This document shows positions 8,364-17,200 of a stretch of DNA of 64,000 nucleotides, piece after piece (position 1 is the first letter of the stretch; every line of letters starts with the position of its first letter). Under the pieces are notes generated by a model. That model made no database searches and was not told the origin of the DNA. It worked only from the letters and a program-made list of their open reading frames with translations. The stretch comes from Roseovarius gahaiensis (GTDB taxonomy: Bacteria; Pseudomonadota; Alphaproteobacteria; Rhodobacterales; Rhodobacteraceae), in the NCBI RefSeq assembly GCF_011601345.1, contig NZ_JAAORB010000013.1, positions 1 to 64,000 on the forward strand. The letters run 5' to 3'. A program made the translations under genes and the position numbers.

Positions 8364-9527
8364 CTATGCACTTCGCAAAAGCAAAAGCTCGGCCGCCGCT
8401 TGACCAAAGAGATCAGCTACCTGAGAGATGTCTGCTCGGCGAGTTTGCCGCCCTAGACCTAAACGAAAGGCGTTGCTTGCTCTCGGGGTATCCCCGAACA
8501 TAGCAAGCAGAACATGCGAGGTTTCAACATGTTCTGTTGCGCAGGCGCTCGATGCGGAGAAGCAAATATCGTTCCTGAGCTTTTGCATCAATGCCTGCGG
8601 GACAACACCATTAATTGTGATGGACATCGTGTTGGGCAACCGAGCCTGGGTGTTCCCATTAATCTGCACTTGGAGGGTCTCTTTGAGTTCCCTTTCGAGT
8701 TGATCTCGAAGAGCACCAATCCATTCCCGGTCACGTTTTATGTGCTTTGAGATGAGCTCAAATGCATGTCCAAGTCCCGCAATCCCAGGCGTGTTCAGGG
8801 TCCCTGCCCTCAAGCCCTTTTCCTGCCCGCCACCAAACATCACAGGGGCCAAATTCACCCGTGGCTTTCTGATCGAACGGTAAAGGGCCCCTACTCCCTT
8901 TGGGCCATAGGCCTTGTGTCCGGAGAAACTTGCCAGATGAATTGGTGAATTCTTTAGATCAAGCGGCACCAGTGCCGAGGCCTGTGAGAAGTCCGTGTGA
9001 AACAGCGCCCCTGCATTCTCAGCAATCTGACCTGCCTGAAGGATAGGTTGTAGCACACCCGTCTCATTGTTGGCAGCCATGATGGAGACCAGGCCAGTCT
9101 CATCGGTCAAAACCTCTGCCAGCTCGTCAAGCGAGATTTGACCACCTTCATTAACACCCAATCGCGTCACCCGCGCGCCCTGCCCTTCGAGATGGTCGAA
9201 ACAGGCCAGCACCGATGGGTGCTCAATTTTCGTAGTGATTAAATGAGGCCGTCCCGCTTCCTGCAGCGTTGAAAACGCCCCTAGGATAGCAAGGTTGTTT
9301 GCCTCGGTAGAGCCAGCCGTGAAGACAAGCTCGGTTTCCTTGCAGTTGATTTGGGCCGCAATTTGCGCGCGCGCAGTGTCGACAATCCGAGCCGCTGCCG
9401 ATCCTTGGCTGTGTTCAACACTAGAGGGGTTGGCGTAGCTGTCCCGACTGACCCGTACAACCGTTTCCAAGACATCGGGATCAATTGGTGTTGAAGCATT
9501 ATGATCGAGATAAATTGGTGCGGACAT
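8364..9527 (-). CDS. dndA: DndA cysteine desulfurase
   Basis: A 387-residue PLP-dependent aminotransferase-fold enzyme that takes sulfur from L-cysteine as a persulfide and passes it to DndC. Visible signatures: YLDHNASTP at the N-terminus, the PLP-binding lysine in SGHKAYGPKG near residue 200, and the active-site cysteine in SSACATE near 325. I choose ATG 9527, five bases past the dndE stop and with GGAAG upstream. A GTG four codons earlier is possible. An IscS copy could also fill this role in general metabolism, but its position at the end of dndBCDE argues for a dedicated DndA. Confidence 0.9.
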   Translation of the reverse strand: MSAPIYLDHNASTPIDPDVLETVVRVSRDSYANPSSVEHSQGSAAARIVDTARAQIAAQINCKETELVFTAGSTEANNLAILGAFSTLQEAGRPHLITTKIEHPSVLACFDHLEGQGARVTRLGVNEGGQISLDELAEVLTDETGLVSIMAANNETGVLQPILQAGQIAENAGALFHTDFSQASALVPLDLKNSPIHLASFSGHKAYGPKGVGALYRSIRKPRVNLAPVMFGGGQEKGLRAGTLNTPGIAGLGHAFELISKHIKRDREWIGALRDQLERELKETLQVQINGNTQARLPNTMSITINGVVPQALMQKLRNDICFSASSACATEHVETSHVLLAMFGDTPRASNAFRLGLGRQTRRADISQVADLFGQAAAELLLLRSA

Positions 9528-9531
9528 CGTG

Positions 9532-9906
9532 TTACGCACTTCCAGCGATCAGCTCGGCTGCATCAGCAGGGGATTTCAGGCGTACCGAGAGTTGCCGAAC
9601 ACCGCGATCAATGTGGAGCCGAAGGCGCTCCAGCAAATCGGTATCGTCTGTCTCGAACTCTTCGAGGCCAAACTCAACATACTTCAAGAGGTCAATGAAG
9701 AGAGGCTGGAAGTCCCCAAAAAGCGTGTATGCATTAAATTCTTGGCCCTCGCTTGTGTCATCAGCCGCGCCGGAAATGGGCCCGGCTTCAAAGGATGACA
9801 ACATCGCCATACGACACACTAGGTTCGGTGTGAGACCTGATCTTTGTGAGATAATCCTGACCTGGCCTGTGGCCGTCGATGAAATCCGAAACTTGTTAAT
9901 GTGCAT
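9532..9906 (-). CDS. dndE: DndE, phosphorothioation protein
   Basis: A 124-residue protein starting MHINKFRISSTATGQVRIIS. The N-terminus resembles DndE, a small DNA-binding helical protein needed with DndC and DndD to place sulfur in the backbone. The ATG at 9906 overlaps the end of dndD by 11 bases. Longer upstream frames would run inside dndD. The acidic middle and the C-terminal RSVR-rich helix fit the family. It is between dndD and dndA, as expected in dndBCDE-A clusters. Confidence 0.85.
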   Translation of the reverse strand: MHINKFRISSTATGQVRIISQRSGLTPNLVCRMAMLSSFEAGPISGAADDTSEGQEFNAYTLFGDFQPLFIDLLKYVEFGLEEFETDDTDLLERLRLHIDRGVRQLSVRLKSPADAAELIAGSA

Positions 9907-11848
9907 CGGTCGCCTCCAAAACCTGTGCATCCTGATCTGGGTCCAGCACAGTGATCTCCGTTCGCTGTCCGCCGCCCACCGAACCGATCTCAAAGCGACG
10001 GCTCACATAAGGCATGATGATATCAGATAGACCTGGTGTCAGCTCTGTATCAGTGCACAGCATGATGACCTGGGCAGAACTGCGCGGTACGTAATTTGCC
10101 ATCAGGTTTTTCCGGTGCTCCCGGTCCAGACGTGACAATGGCGTGTCGATAATCATCGGCAGTTCTCTTCCGCTTGTTCGACCAAGCGCCCAAAGCATAG
10201 AGATTGCAAAAAGCTGCCGCTCGCCGGCGGAGAGTTCTGCCGGCGTAATCTCCCTGCCCTCTTCGCCCAAGAGCTTCAGCTGAAACGTGTTGGGGTCAAC
10301 AATGACATCGCGCACTAGAGACTTACGCGTAACAAGCCCGCCAAAAGCGTCGATGAAGTGTTTGGAAAGAGAGGCGAGGCGCAATTCAACAATCCGTTCT
10401 TCGTAATCGTTGAGTGCGGCCTGCGCCCGCGTCGCCAAGTCTCGCTTTTCTTCTGCCTTGGCCAAAGCAAAGACAGCCTCTTGCGACTTTCGCAACTCGC
10501 GTTCCAGACGTTCGACCAGCGCACGCGCCTGCTTTGCCTCAGCATGTTTGCGAGTGAGTTCTGTTTCGACAGCGCCGAGCTCAAATTCGGCTCTCTTCAG
10601 GTCCTCAAAAGCACCAGACGCCGCGCCTGGCCGGAAGTTCTTCAACTGGTCCTTCAAGATCGTACGTTGCTTCTGTAGCTCTGCCAGTTGTGCAGCAAGC
10701 GTGGCCACCTTGACCCGTTCATTAGAGACCTGCGTGAGTTTCGAAATGACCCAGTCTGGTTCCGTGCTCAAGGCCATTTTTGAACCGGAGCTTTGGAAGC
10801 GATCGGCGAAATCACGAAGTCGCGCAAAATGGGCCTTCGTCCATTGTGCGTCCTCTTTACCCACAGCCTCCTGAAAACTGGAGACAAAGGATTCGATCGC
10901 AGGAGCGGACTGCGGCCCGCGGGCCTGCTCCATATCGTATGAGAACCTTGCCAAGAGTTTTGGAGCCATGGCGAACGGGGCAACGCCGTTTACAAGCGAT
11001 TTGAGCGCATTGGTTTGCTTGGTCAAGTCAGTTTCGACGCGCTTGAGTTCCTCCGACAGCGTAGCGCGGCTCAACGCGATGCGGCCTCCCTCTTGCTCAA
11101 AGACCTTCTGTGAAGCTTCACTTCGGCGTGCGAGCCGCGTGCGTTTTGCCGACAGAGATCCAATATTTTCTTCAGCCAAGACCAGATCAGACTTGGCGAT
11201 CTCCAGATCGCGTCCGAGACCTTCAAGATCACTATCTCCTTCCCGGTCCATGCTACGTGACTTGTAGAGCGCCAAGTCCCCCCGAAGCTGATCAAGAATG
11301 TCGATCCCCAGCAGGGACTTGATGGCATCGGTCAGACCGGTGCTTTCTTGATCATCGGCAATGTCTTGTATCTTTTCTCCATCGAAAAAGAAGAGCTGCG
11401 ACACTCCAGCGGGGATGATGTCCTCGAGATAGTGGTTCCAATCCTCTGTTGGGATATCGTCGACCGGCGCGCCATTGCGTTCAAAATCGAGGCTTTCGAC
11501 CACACTCGTACCGCGGGCGGCCCAAGAACGACGCACTTTATAAATAACCTCATTGCCTAGGTGTTGGCTCTTGAAGGCCAGTTCGACAGAGGCGCTGCGA
11601 TCCGTGGTAAAGTTGTTGATCCGTTGGAGCAGATGTCGCTCATATTCGACTTGGCTAACCCGCGCACCGAGTGCGCGCTTGCCGTAGAGCGCCAAACGGA
11701 CAGATTCCAAGAACGTTGTCTTTCCCGCTCCATTATGTCCAACCACTAAAACCACGGGCTTCTTGCCGTCCGGCTCTGGAGCCAGTTCAAAACAGTGCTC
11801 ACCGCCGTAGAGACCAAAATTCACAAGACGTAGGTGTTGGAGGATCAT
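9896..11848 (-). CDS. dndD: DndD ATPase of DNA phosphorothioation
   Basis: A 650-residue SMC-like ATPase. Walker A GHNGAGKTT is at about residues 37-45, QLFFFDGEKIQDIAD near 155, a long coiled coil in the middle, a signature-like LSAGERQLFAISM near 550 and Walker B MIIDTPLSRLD near 577. DndD hydrolyses ATP during the nicking and sulfur-incorporation step and works with DndC and DndE. The start codon overlaps the dndC stop as ATGA, so the two are translationally coupled. Length and motif order are those of ordinary DndD, unlike the shorter-matching paralogue at 770-2821. Confidence 0.93.
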   Translation of the reverse strand: MILQHLRLVNFGLYGGEHCFELAPEPDGKKPVVLVVGHNGAGKTTFLESVRLALYGKRALGARVSQVEYERHLLQRINNFTTDRSASVELAFKSQHLGNEVIYKVRRSWAARGTSVVESLDFERNGAPVDDIPTEDWNHYLEDIIPAGVSQLFFFDGEKIQDIADDQESTGLTDAIKSLLGIDILDQLRGDLALYKSRSMDREGDSDLEGLGRDLEIAKSDLVLAEENIGSLSAKRTRLARRSEASQKVFEQEGGRIALSRATLSEELKRVETDLTKQTNALKSLVNGVAPFAMAPKLLARFSYDMEQARGPQSAPAIESFVSSFQEAVGKEDAQWTKAHFARLRDFADRFQSSGSKMALSTEPDWVISKLTQVSNERVKVATLAAQLAELQKQRTILKDQLKNFRPGAASGAFEDLKRAEFELGAVETELTRKHAEAKQARALVERLERELRKSQEAVFALAKAEEKRDLATRAQAALNDYEERIVELRLASLSKHFIDAFGGLVTRKSLVRDVIVDPNTFQLKLLGEEGREITPAELSAGERQLFAISMLWALGRTSGRELPMIIDTPLSRLDREHRKNLMANYVPRSSAQVIMLCTDTELTPGLSDIIMPYVSRRFEIGSVGGGQRTEITVLDPDQDAQVLEATDAH

Positions 11849-13308
11849 GATTCAGTCTCGAATAGCGGATTGGACGATGTTGATTTGTTCATTTCCAGCC
11901 GCTTTTTGCGTTCGTTTAGAACTGTTGTTTCGTCACGCCATTCCTGCTCAAGAATGGAAGCGATTTTTCTGTGAATGAGGGTGCGGCGCTTGAGTCCACG
12001 TACAGAACGTTCTGCCTCCAGGAGCTGGGCCATTAGACGTGGCGGCAGGTCATGAGTGTTGCAAACATCTGCCAAGACTTTCGCGTCGTCAGCTTGAAAC
12101 TCAAATCCATCAGTGGCCTCCGCAGGAAGCTCCTTGCCCGTTACCACTTTCACGGTCTCAGAAACAGCATCGCCCCAGTCACCTTGCTCACTACGCCAGA
12201 TGCGGCGGATTTCCCGAAGCTCTTCGACTTGAATGAGAACCGTCTTTTCCCCAGGTGGTGCCTTGGCGTTCACCTGCTCTTGGGCTTCGAGGACCTTGCG
12301 GAGTAGTGCCTTTCTGTAGGCAAAGAGGTAAGGACCAGGAATTGATGTCTCCGAGTCGCCAACGAACGTCACGGAACCGTTCCGCCTCTTGAAGTCTCGG
12401 AATTCCCTTTTTCTTTCCGGGTTTTGCGTTTCCGCCAGCTCGTCACGCAAATCGAGAAGTGGTTCGAGCCACTCTTCGCCATTGTCGATCATCGCTTCCA
12501 TCGCCTTGTCTTTGGTCACGACGGTACAGACCCAACAGCCGAAACGGGAATTCCCGCAGCTTTCGGTTTGCTTGTCGACCACAAGCGGGCATTCGCCGGC
12601 ATGAGCATTCCGGTACATAGCGAGCAGGTCTCGGTTGTCAGAACCCCAGGGCGAGGGGTTTTGCAGGAGGAAGGCCCAGACATCATCCACACTGAAAGCT
12701 TCGATCGGCGTGAACACAAAAGCTCCCGGCAAGGTCGAGTGACGAGACAAAGCCGTTCCATCAATCTTGTGCAGCGACATCACCTGAGCACGGGTTGCAC
12801 TTTCAGCGGACCTCACCCCCAAAACCATCACGACCTCACCGTATTCTGCAACGCGGTTCTTGATAAAAGCATTAGCCGGGTCGATCTTCAGCCGCTCCGT
12901 GCACCATCGGAAGCGTTTCGAAGGTGCGGGATATCCTCGTCCGATCAAATTGACCCAGAAACTGTCGGACGTCTCTGGAACCACCTTTTGCGCGGTGATC
13001 GGCATATTCTGATCTGCCGCTGCCGCGTTGATCGCAGCCAAGGTCCCATCGATGTAGTTTACGATGACCGGCGTCTCGACAAGCGTGTCGGAGCTTAAGA
13101 CGAAGATTGGCTTGCGTCGTTCATTCTCTGGAAGCGCGCGGACAGCACCCCAGATCAGCTGCAGGGCGCAAGTCGAATCTTTTCCGCCACTGTATCCAAT
13201 TACCCATGGCCGGTCGTCTGCCGTATAGACGGCGCGGATGTGCTCTTGCAGCGCGACTAGGTCGAGGCCTGTCTTTTTTGCAAAATTTGTAGCTTTGTTT
13301 GCTGTCAT
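11845..13308 (-). CDS. dndC: DndC, PAPS-reductase-like sulfur transferase
   Basis: A 487-residue protein of the PAPS reductase/ATP pyrophosphatase family. The PP-loop SGGKDST is at residues 40-46, followed by FRWCTERLKI near 135 and a cysteine cluster CGNSRFGCWVC near 262 that can hold the iron-sulfur cluster described for DndC. It activates DNA phosphate with ATP and accepts sulfur from DndA. Its ATG overlaps the dndB stop as ATGA and its own stop overlaps dndD the same way. This identifies the phosphorothioate machinery with high certainty. Confidence 0.95.
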   Translation of the reverse strand: MTANKATNFAKKTGLDLVALQEHIRAVYTADDRPWVIGYSGGKDSTCALQLIWGAVRALPENERRKPIFVLSSDTLVETPVIVNYIDGTLAAINAAAADQNMPITAQKVVPETSDSFWVNLIGRGYPAPSKRFRWCTERLKIDPANAFIKNRVAEYGEVVMVLGVRSAESATRAQVMSLHKIDGTALSRHSTLPGAFVFTPIEAFSVDDVWAFLLQNPSPWGSDNRDLLAMYRNAHAGECPLVVDKQTESCGNSRFGCWVCTVVTKDKAMEAMIDNGEEWLEPLLDLRDELAETQNPERKREFRDFKRRNGSVTFVGDSETSIPGPYLFAYRKALLRKVLEAQEQVNAKAPPGEKTVLIQVEELREIRRIWRSEQGDWGDAVSETVKVVTGKELPAEATDGFEFQADDAKVLADVCNTHDLPPRLMAQLLEAERSVRGLKRRTLIHRKIASILEQEWRDETTVLNERKKRLEMNKSTSSNPLFETES

Positions 13309-14411
13309 GCGACCACTTTCTCCTCAGCCAATGACGCCAGGTAGTGGTCTTCATTAGCTTGTTCTTTTTCGGTCAGCGGCAAGCCGACCGCCCCAATCAG
13401 GACGTTTGTCGCCAGATGCACCGATCTTACACTGCCATCCATGCCGCGCGCCCCCATCACGCGAGGGCGCCACAGTTGCGTATTGCGCTTGCTCCAATTG
13501 ATCTCTGCAAGAGGCGCCAGACTGTCCGCCCATCCATCTGGCTTTGCTGCTATCAGTCGCGCGCCCAAAGCGCCAAAGGCTTGCAGCATGACGCCATGGG
13601 CATGGACCGTTTCTTTGCGCAAATCACCCGCCGTTGTCGCGCCCCGCATTAGTGCCTGCCAGTCTGGGATCACTTCAGAAACCCGACGCCAATACGCGAT
13701 AACAGTGCTTGCGGTGCTGTCACCAAACCGGTCCGCGTCTTGTCCTGCCAGCCATTTGTTGGCTTGATTCAGACTGGACAAGGTGAAGAGCTTTCTGGCT
13801 CGGTTCGAGAGCGACGTTTTTTCTAGCTCAATGAATTCCTGAAAGAACGGAATGCCCTCCAGCACTCGCGTGCTCAAACGCGCCAAGGGGTTTCTGCGAT
13901 CATAAAGCACGTTCAAGGACCCGGATGGGCGCACTGCATTCTTGTTGAGGTCTGCAAACATTTGCTGGCAACGTTCCAAGCCCTCATCCAGAAAGAGCAC
14001 AATCGAGATTGTCTCATTTTCGAGCTTGGGCCGCGCTTTCAAGGCCTCTTTAATTGCCGCGCTGCGATGTTGACCGTCATTTAAAACTATGCGAGCTGCC
14101 ATCGAGAGGCGTAGCTCTCCAACATTGCGGAACTGCAGGCTGTCGCTGGCCGGGGAAAACTCCGGATCACCGTCCACTGATGCACAAAGTGACGAGAGGG
14201 TGTATTCTTCGAAATTTTCTGAAAGGTAGGATGCGATCTGAGGAACGCGCACATTTGACAAAACGCGTTGAGCGCGCAGGTCAGCGGGCAGGTTTTGGCC
14301 GTCGAATTCGAAAATCTTTGGCACCATCTTGAGCGGCACCATGATCACATAATATTCGGTTCCAGCCTGGACGCCGCGTATAGCTGCAAAATTGTAGAAA
14401 TTACCACTCAT
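13305..14411 (-). CDS. dndB: DndB, regulator of the dnd operon with DGQHR motif
   Basis: A 368-residue protein with the DGQHR motif at residues 112-116 (ILNDGQHRSAAI), the hallmark of the DndB/DGQHR family. In characterised systems DndB represses dnd transcription and affects how many sites are modified. It is the first gene of the dnd operon here, with ATG at 14411 and a stop overlapping dndC. Tandem GACTTC repeats over the promoter just upstream are the likely operator. Codon use is less GC-rich than in the prophage on its other side, which fits horizontal acquisition. Confidence 0.92.
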   Translation of the reverse strand: MSGNFYNFAAIRGVQAGTEYYVIMVPLKMVPKIFEFDGQNLPADLRAQRVLSNVRVPQIASYLSENFEEYTLSSLCASVDGDPEFSPASDSLQFRNVGELRLSMAARIVLNDGQHRSAAIKEALKARPKLENETISIVLFLDEGLERCQQMFADLNKNAVRPSGSLNVLYDRRNPLARLSTRVLEGIPFFQEFIELEKTSLSNRARKLFTLSSLNQANKWLAGQDADRFGDSTASTVIAYWRRVSEVIPDWQALMRGATTAGDLRKETVHAHGVMLQAFGALGARLIAAKPDGWADSLAPLAEINWSKRNTQLWRPRVMGARGMDGSVRSVHLATNVLIGAVGLPLTEKEQANEDHYLASLAEEKVVA

Positions 14412-14426
14412 TTTAAATCTCCGTCT

Positions 14427-14465
14427 GAAGTTAAGAGAAGTCTACGGAAGTCTTTATGGAAGTCA
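14427..14465 (-). promoter_or_regulatory. dndB promoter overlapped by tandem GACTTC repeats
   Basis: Reading the minus strand, GACTTC occurs at 14464-14459, 14452-14447 and 14442-14437, with AACTTC at 14432-14427. The spacings are 12, 10 and 10 bases, so all copies sit near the same face of the helix. A -35-like TTGACT (14465-14460) and, after 16 bases, TAGACT (14443-14438) lie inside the array. The dndB start codon follows 16 bases after the last copy. The arrangement is what a cooperative repressor operator looks like; DndB is the obvious candidate ligand. Confidence 0.55.
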
Positions 14466-15117
14466 ACTTTGAAAGAGTGCCGTTTGAAGCTGTTTATCTT
14501 TGGGTTAACTTTCGCAGTCATCAGCGCAACTCGACATCGAGCACAGCCTCTCCTTTCGAATGGTTCGGCTCTGTGGCCGCAAGTCACAAAAGATGAACAG
14601 CAGCTGGAAAATCCCTTAAGCGCCTTTTATCGCGACCTACTATCTCGAAGCCAACGGCAAAGGAGCCTGATCCCCCTCCCATGGTTCCTCCACGGCCCAA
14701 TTCGTATACGGGGGGGCTTAGCGCGCAAGTTTCCTAGCGACTTGGATTTTCACCGGGGAATCCACCTTGAAGCCATCCTTAACTTCTCCAGAAAAAATAC
14801 ATCGAAATAACAAACGCTTACACGTGCGTTAGAGATCCTGAAGATGGATTTTACTATTTTAGTCAAGAATCCACCCAAGTCAGTTTTGGATCCGCGGAAT
14901 CCAGCGGGAAGCCACCCACGCCAAAATGTGAGTCCGATTCACATTTTGGATTGACTTTTCTAGCCCCCTTGACGTACCCCTTGATCATCGAAGGATTGCG
15001 CTCGGAGGATACCCCTCGCGAGCGCTTTTGTTTTTCTGACATCGCGATCGCTGACGCGCTCTTATGCATGGGTGCGGTCTACTATGCGTCGTCCCTGCCC
15101 TGTGAGTCGTCCAGCCC
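14466..15117. other. Gene-free junction between the Dnd cluster and the prophage
   Basis: About 650 bases without a credible gene. Short frames on either strand lack a start context or family features. The composition is less GC-rich than the prophage and matches the Dnd side until about 15060. It contains the 29-base inverted repeat at 14921-14949. A phage repressor or early gene would be expected near here in an intact prophage, but none is visible. Confidence 0.5.
14921..14949. repeat. Operator-like inverted repeat, 11-bp arms and 7-bp spacer
   Basis: CCAAAATGTGA (14921-14931) and TCACATTTTGG (14939-14949) are perfect mirror arms around GTCCGAT. The arms are AT-rich and no T-run follows, so an operator is more likely than a terminator. 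TTGAC boxes lie just to the right (14951 and 14969), without a clear -10. It sits 170 bases upstream of the prophage methylase gene. Confidence 0.55.
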
Positions 15118-16380
15118 ATGGATCTTGTCTTTGCGCCGCGCCAGATCGAACTCTGGCCGATCGAGAAGCTGCGCCCTTACGCCAAGAACGCGAAGGTCCA
15201 TGGCGAAGCGCAGGTGGCGAAAATCGCGGCCAGCATGGCGAAGTTCGGCTGGACCGTCCCCTGCTTGGTCGCTGACGACGGCGAGTTGATTGCAGGCCAT
15301 GGTCGCGTGCTGGCTGCTGGCGCGCTGGGCCTGACAGAGGCCCCGGTTATTCGGCTTGGCCATCTCGATGAAGCGGAGCGGCGCGCCTATCGGATCGCCG
15401 ATAACAAGCTGACCGAGCTCGGCGAATGGGATGAGGCTGTCCTGCGCGACGAAATCGCTGGGCTGCTGACCGAAGATTTCGACCTCGATTTGCTGGGTTT
15501 CTCGGATGAGGATCTGGACGCGCTGCTTCAGGATCCGGAGGCCCTGGGCGACGACGACGGTGTCGATGGTGAGGATGATATCCCGGAGCCACCGGTCACG
15601 CCGGTGTCGGTAGCTGGGGACATCTGGCACCTTGGACCCCATCGGCTGATCTGTGGGGATAGCACCAGCGCCGATGTGGTCGGGCGGCTCCTCGGCAGCA
15701 TAAAGCCGCTCCTCATGGTGACCGATCCACCTTACGGCGTCGAATACGACCCGTCTTGGCGCAACCAGGCAGGCGCGGCCAAAACCAAACGAACGGGCAA
15801 GGTCCTGAACGACGACCGTGCGGACTGGCGCGAGGCCTGGTCGCTGTTCCCGGGCGATGTTGCCTATATCTGGCATGGCGCGCTGCATGCGGCGACTGTG
15901 GCCGATAGCTTGGTGGGCGCGGGTTTCGCCATCCGCTCCCAGATCATCTGGGCCAAAGACCGGCTGGTACTTAGCCGCGGGGATTACCATTGGCAGCATG
16001 AGCCCTGCTGGTATGCCGTGCGCGCTAAGGGCAAAGGTCACTGGGCTGGCGATCGCAAACAGACCACGCTCTGGCAGATTGCAAACAAGGACCAGGACAC
16101 CGAGACCGTCCACGGCACCCAAAAGCCTGTCGAATGCATGCGCCGCCCGATCTTGAATAACTCAAACCCAGGCCAAGCAGTCTATGAGCCTTTCATGGGA
16201 TCGGGCACGACGCTGATCGCGGCTGAGACCACGGGGCGTACCTGCTACGGTGTGGAATTAAATCCGGTTTACGTTGATGTGGCCATTGAGCGCTGGCAGG
16301 CCTTCACCGGTGAAGACGCCGTGTTGGCGGACAGCGGCGAGAGCTTCTCTGCGCTCAAATCCAAGCGGTTGGCCGCGTGA
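15118..16380 (+). CDS. ParB-like domain fused to DNA N4/N6 methyltransferase
   Basis: A 420-residue phage-type modification methylase. The N-terminal 110 residues resemble ParB/sulfiredoxin domains (AGHGRVLAAGALG, ADNKLTELGEWDE). The C-terminal part is a class-beta amino-methyltransferase with catalytic TDPPYG near residue 203 and the SAM motif FMGSGTT near 359, in the order IV then I. Such fusions are common in prophages, where they mark phage DNA against host restriction. It overlaps the following gene by one base. The ribosome-binding site is weak, so translation may depend on an upstream message. The target sequence cannot be told from the protein. Confidence 0.9.
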   Translation: MDLVFAPRQIELWPIEKLRPYAKNAKVHGEAQVAKIAASMAKFGWTVPCLVADDGELIAGHGRVLAAGALGLTEAPVIRLGHLDEAERRAYRIADNKLTELGEWDEAVLRDEIAGLLTEDFDLDLLGFSDEDLDALLQDPEALGDDDGVDGEDDIPEPPVTPVSVAGDIWHLGPHRLICGDSTSADVVGRLLGSIKPLLMVTDPPYGVEYDPSWRNQAGAAKTKRTGKVLNDDRADWREAWSLFPGDVAYIWHGALHAATVADSLVGAGFAIRSQIIWAKDRLVLSRGDYHWQHEPCWYAVRAKGKGHWAGDRKQTTLWQIANKDQDTETVHGTQKPVECMRRPILNNSNPGQAVYEPFMGSGTTLIAAETTGRTCYGVELNPVYVDVAIERWQAFTGEDAVLADSGESFSALKSKRLAA

Positions 16381-16586
16381 TGCAGTCGCGTCGCCAATCG
16401 CTGATTGAGGCGATCACAAATGTCGTGGTCGGCTATGCGCTGGCCGTCATCACCCAGATTGTGGTATTTCCGTGGTTCGGGCTGCAGGTCAGCCTCGGCG
16501 AGAACCTCGCCATTGGCGGCCTGTTCACCGGGATCTCACTCCTGCGCAGCTATGCGCTACGCCGGATATGCGAGCGCTGGCGATGA
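16380..16586 (+). CDS. Small membrane protein (DUF7220-like)
   Basis: A 68-residue protein with two probable membrane segments: AITNVVVGYALAVITQIVVF at about 10-29 and a second around LAIGGLFTGISLL at 46-60. The basic C-terminus RRICERWR would stay inside. It looks like the short DUF7220 proteins found next to ParB-methylases in prophages. It overlaps the methylase stop. The role is unknown. Confidence 0.7.
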   Translation: MQSRRQSLIEAITNVVVGYALAVITQIVVFPWFGLQVSLGENLAIGGLFTGISLLRSYALRRICERWR

Positions 16587-16595
16587 CTGACGGGC

Positions 16596-17165
16596 TCAGG
16601 CCACGTCCAATTTGTATACGGTGCCGCGCTCAGAGTGTTTCTCGGACGTGATTGCCAGTCCCAGCTTCTTTTTGAGCGCGCCTGAAATCACACCTCTCGC
16701 GGTATGCGGCAACCAGCCAAGCTCGTTGACGATCTCTTGTATCGAAACGCCACCGGGTCGCTGAAGCATCTCGATCAACAGCGCCTGCTTGGTGCCTTGT
16801 CGGATGGACGCCAGCTTCAGACCGGGAGTGTCGTCCGCCGCGACGCCAGCGGCCTTCTCCGCCGGCGCTGCCTTGCGGACATTGCTGACCGTGCTCGCCA
16901 CAACAGGGTCGATCCCGATGGCCTCAAGCCCCGCGTTCGTGGCGATCAGCGTGGTGCCATGACCATCGCCGGTCTCGCGCCAGAGCGGCTCATTGCGTCG
17001 GAGGTTGGCATCAACCTCTTCGAGCCAGCCGCGCTCGATCATCTTGGCTACCGCCATCTTGGCCGCAGCGCCAGCCAGCCCATCAGGCAGCGGCATGGCC
17101 AAGTTACCGGGGCGAGAGGCGGCGCGGGTAAGAATGATGGACTGGGTGTCGGTAATCTTGGGCAT
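16596..17165 (-). CDS. DUF3489-containing phage protein
   Basis: A 189-residue protein starting MPKITDTQSIILTRAASRPG, with a C-terminal winged-helix-like stretch LASIRQGTKQALLIEMLQR and GGVSIQEIVNELGWLPHTAR. That is the DUF3489 pattern. The domain looks like a helix-turn-helix and may bind DNA; function is not established. I chose ATG 17165; an upstream extension has no family features. It runs opposite to the late genes, in a small cluster with the next three genes. Confidence 0.8.
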   Translation of the reverse strand: MPKITDTQSIILTRAASRPGNLAMPLPDGLAGAAAKMAVAKMIERGWLEEVDANLRRNEPLWRETGDGHGTTLIATNAGLEAIGIDPVVASTVSNVRKAAPAEKAAGVAADDTPGLKLASIRQGTKQALLIEMLQRPGGVSIQEIVNELGWLPHTARGVISGALKKKLGLAITSEKHSERGTVYKLDVA

Positions 17166-17200
17166 CGGAGCCTTGCTAAGTTTGGGGTGATAATCTTGGG

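Noticed and set aside
14268-14810. 180-codon plus-strand frame across the dndB promoter
   Set aside because: It begins inside dndB on the opposite strand and covers the GACTTC promoter array; composition does not look coding.
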